Source of the DNA: Candidatus Aminicenantota bacterium
Lineage (GTDB): Bacteria; Acidobacteriota; Aminicenantia; Aminicenantales; Aminicenantaceae
Length of the DNA stretch: 23,539 nucleotides
Direction of reading: 5' to 3'
Assembly: GCA_030615975.1 (NCBI GenBank)
Contig: JAUWYH010000003.1
Location: forward strand, 1 to 23,539
Part shown: positions 22,542 through 23,539 of the stretch, one piece after another
How positions within the stretch are numbered: position 1 is the first letter of the stretch
Layout: each line of letters starts with the position of its first letter
Notes under the pieces: model-generated
The model's database searches: none
Told to the model about the DNA's origin: nothing
Seen by the model: only the letters and a program-made list of their open reading frames with translations
Position numbers and translations under genes: made by a program

Positions 22542-22986
22542 CAGTCTTAACAAGGTTATTTTAATCGGACGTCTGGGTCAGAATCCTGAATTGAGATACC
22601 TACCCCAGACAGATAGAGCAGTTGCCAGATTTACTCTGGCCACAAATGAACGCTACTTCAAACTCAACACAAACGAAAGTGAAACTCGTACTGAATGGCA
22701 CCGAATAGTTGTATGGGGAAAACTGGCAGAATTCTGCGAAAAATATCTGACTCAAGGGAAACAAATTTATCTCGAAGGAAAACTCAGAACTCGCAGCTGG
22801 CAAGACAAAGAAGGCAATAAAAGATACACCACTGAAATTGAAGCTCGAAATATTATTTTTCTTGGTAAACGGGAAGAAATTCCCGAAGAAGAACCTTATT
22901 CAGAGTCGCCTCAGCCCGATATTCCCGCAGAAGGAAGCTCAGAATCTAAGGAGGAAAGCGAAGAGGAAGACGAAGTTCCTTTCTGA
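22528..22986 (+). CDS. ssb: Single-stranded DNA-binding protein
   Basis: SSB coats and protects single-stranded DNA and recruits repair and replication proteins. The OB fold covers about residues 5-108: NKVILIGRLGQNPELRYLPQ, VARFTLATNERY, TEWHRIVVWGKLAEFCEKYL, GKQIYLEGKLRTRSWQDKEG and YTTEIEARNIIFLG. The tail is acidic and ends EEEDEVPF, the typical partner-binding tip. I chose ATG 22528, giving 152 aa and the usual short N-terminus (MRDINSLNKV). An in-frame ATG at 22474 would add 18 basic residues that are really cpoB sequence read in another frame. The gene overlaps cpoB by 14 bases, so it appears to be co-translated with an envelope operon. Confidence 0.95.
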   Translation: MRDINSLNKVILIGRLGQNPELRYLPQTDRAVARFTLATNERYFKLNTNESETRTEWHRIVVWGKLAEFCEKYLTQGKQIYLEGKLRTRSWQDKEGNKRYTTEIEARNIIFLGKREEIPEEEPYSESPQPDIPAEGSSESKEESEEEDEVPF

Positions 22987-23110
22987 TTGAATCCTTTCTC
23001 AGGCTGTTGCTTCAGATGTCCGTTAGCCTTTAATTCATCCTATTTATCGGTATAGAATCAGCCTGTCAGTAAAAATTCGGCATTGTTCCAAAGTAACATG
23101 ATAATAAGTT

Positions 23111-23143
23111 ATTGCGAGCGACCAAAGGAAGCATGGAATTATC
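23111..23143. repeat. ATTGC/GCAAT palindromic intergenic repeat, variant copy 2
   Basis: Begins ATTGCGAGCGACC and ends GGAAGCATGG. Its reverse complement shares CCATGCTTC and a G(C/T)TCGCAAT end with the copy at 15265-15292, with an 8-base insertion between these blocks and an altered outer arm. It lies in the 218-base gap between ssb and the cupin gene. Otherwise that gap shows only an 8-base inverted repeat (ATGGAATT 23133-23140 and AATTCCAT 23164-23171). Confidence 0.5.
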
Positions 23144-23204
23144 ATAATCAAAAATTTAAATAAAATTCCATAAAAGACAGGTTGAAGCAATAAAAAGAGC
23201 ATCT

Positions 23205-23539
23205 ATGAATAAAATTGAGAGTAAAGACAGCGAGCTCCAGTTTAGAAAAAAAATAGAGGAAGACATCAGGCCTTGGGGAAAATTCCGCTCCTATCCCTCG
23301 AAGCTTGCAAGAAGTATCAAAATTATCACAGTCAACCCAGGTCACACTCTCTCTCTACAATACCATAATCGCCGAAGCGAATTCTGGGTCGTTTTAGATA
23401 ATGGACTTGAGATAACAGTTGCTGATAAAGTCTGGGAGCCAAAAGAAAACGAAGAAATATTTATTCCCCGAAAAGCTCCTCATCGTCTCCGCTGCCTCGG
23501 CCAAAAACAAGCTCGGGTGATGGAGATTTGGTTAGGCGA
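23205..23539 (+). CDS. Mannose-6-phosphate isomerase-type cupin protein (partial, cut at right edge)
   Basis: The frame from ATG 23205 stays open to the window end (111 codons). It reads as the cupin domain of type II phosphomannose isomerases: DIRPWGKFRSY (about 20-30), IKIITVNPGHTLSLQYHNRR (about 42-61), SEFWVVLDNGLEITV, then ENEEIFIPRKAPHRLRCLGQ (about 83-102) and VMEIWLG. The His of LQYHNRR, the Glu of SEFW and the His of PHRL are the expected metal ligands. It would interconvert fructose-6-phosphate and mannose-6-phosphate for sugar-nucleotide synthesis. The small N-terminal part argues for a stand-alone cupin rather than the fused guanylyltransferase-isomerase. Only a weak AGAG precedes the ATG. 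The C-terminus lies outside the window. Confidence 0.85.
   Translation, partial: MNKIESKDSELQFRKKIEEDIRPWGKFRSYPSKLARSIKIITVNPGHTLSLQYHNRRSEFWVVLDNGLEITVADKVWEPKENEEIFIPRKAPHRLRCLGQKQARVMEIWLG

Noticed and set aside
1..23539. CRISPR arrays, tRNA or rRNA genes, prophage or full insertion sequences
   Set aside because: No regularly spaced repeats, cloverleaf-like segments, rRNA signatures, transposases or integrases were seen on either strand.

Overview
The window is AT-rich and densely coded, and it comes from a Gram-negative bacterium. A complete Tol-Pal envelope cluster (tolQ, tolR, a TonB/TolA-like gene, tolB, pal, cpoB) shows an outer membrane. An iron-sulfur lactate-utilisation protein and a RicT-type PSP1 protein suit an anaerobic or facultative lineage. 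I cannot assign a phylum from sequence alone. An uncultured Aminicenantota/Acidobacteriota-like lineage is only a guess.

Layout: (1) Positions 1-5509, plus strand: the tail of an unknown gene, rsmA/ksgA, ftsK, and a LUD/4Fe-4S/CCG fusion whose GTG start directly follows the ftsK stop. (2) 5556-6835, minus strand: an HD-GYP phosphodiesterase and, upstream of it, an overlooked 55-codon gene. (3) 7019-8237, plus strand: a sigma-70/ECF-like factor with its zinc-finger, membrane-bound anti-sigma factor. A palindrome that can terminate transcription from both sides separates it from the next operon. (4) 8302-12512, minus strand: uvrA-holB-ricT, with almost no spacing between genes. (5) 12520-12914: a GC-richer intergenic region holding a highly structured RNA element. 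(6) 12915-15266, plus strand: an MrfA/YprA-type DNA repair helicase. (7) 15357-17455, minus strand: a KtrA/TrkA-KtrB/TrkH potassium uptake pair. (8) 17456-17604: divergent promoters flanking a small MITE-like element. (9) 17605-20792, plus strand: tolQ-tolR-tolA/tonB-tolB with overlapping start/stop codons. (10) 20793-21131: a hairpin repeat and a decayed four-helix-bundle gene that now contains the pal promoter. (11) 21132-22986, plus strand: pal-cpoB-ssb. (12) The 5' part of a mannose-6-phosphate isomerase-type cupin gene, cut by the window edge.

The most interesting element is the structured RNA on the minus strand at about 12627-12783. It has nested helices, a possible pseudoknot and a G.U pair that fixes its strand. 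It reminds me of HEARO/omega-RNA, the guide-RNA scaffold of IscB nucleases, but no iscB gene lies beside it. Other points of note are near-consensus -10 boxes 6-7 bases before the start codons of ftsK, the sigma factor and uvrA (likely leaderless mRNAs), a UvrA lacking the insertion domain of signature domain I, a probable ATT start codon for ktrB, and several small palindromic repeat families.
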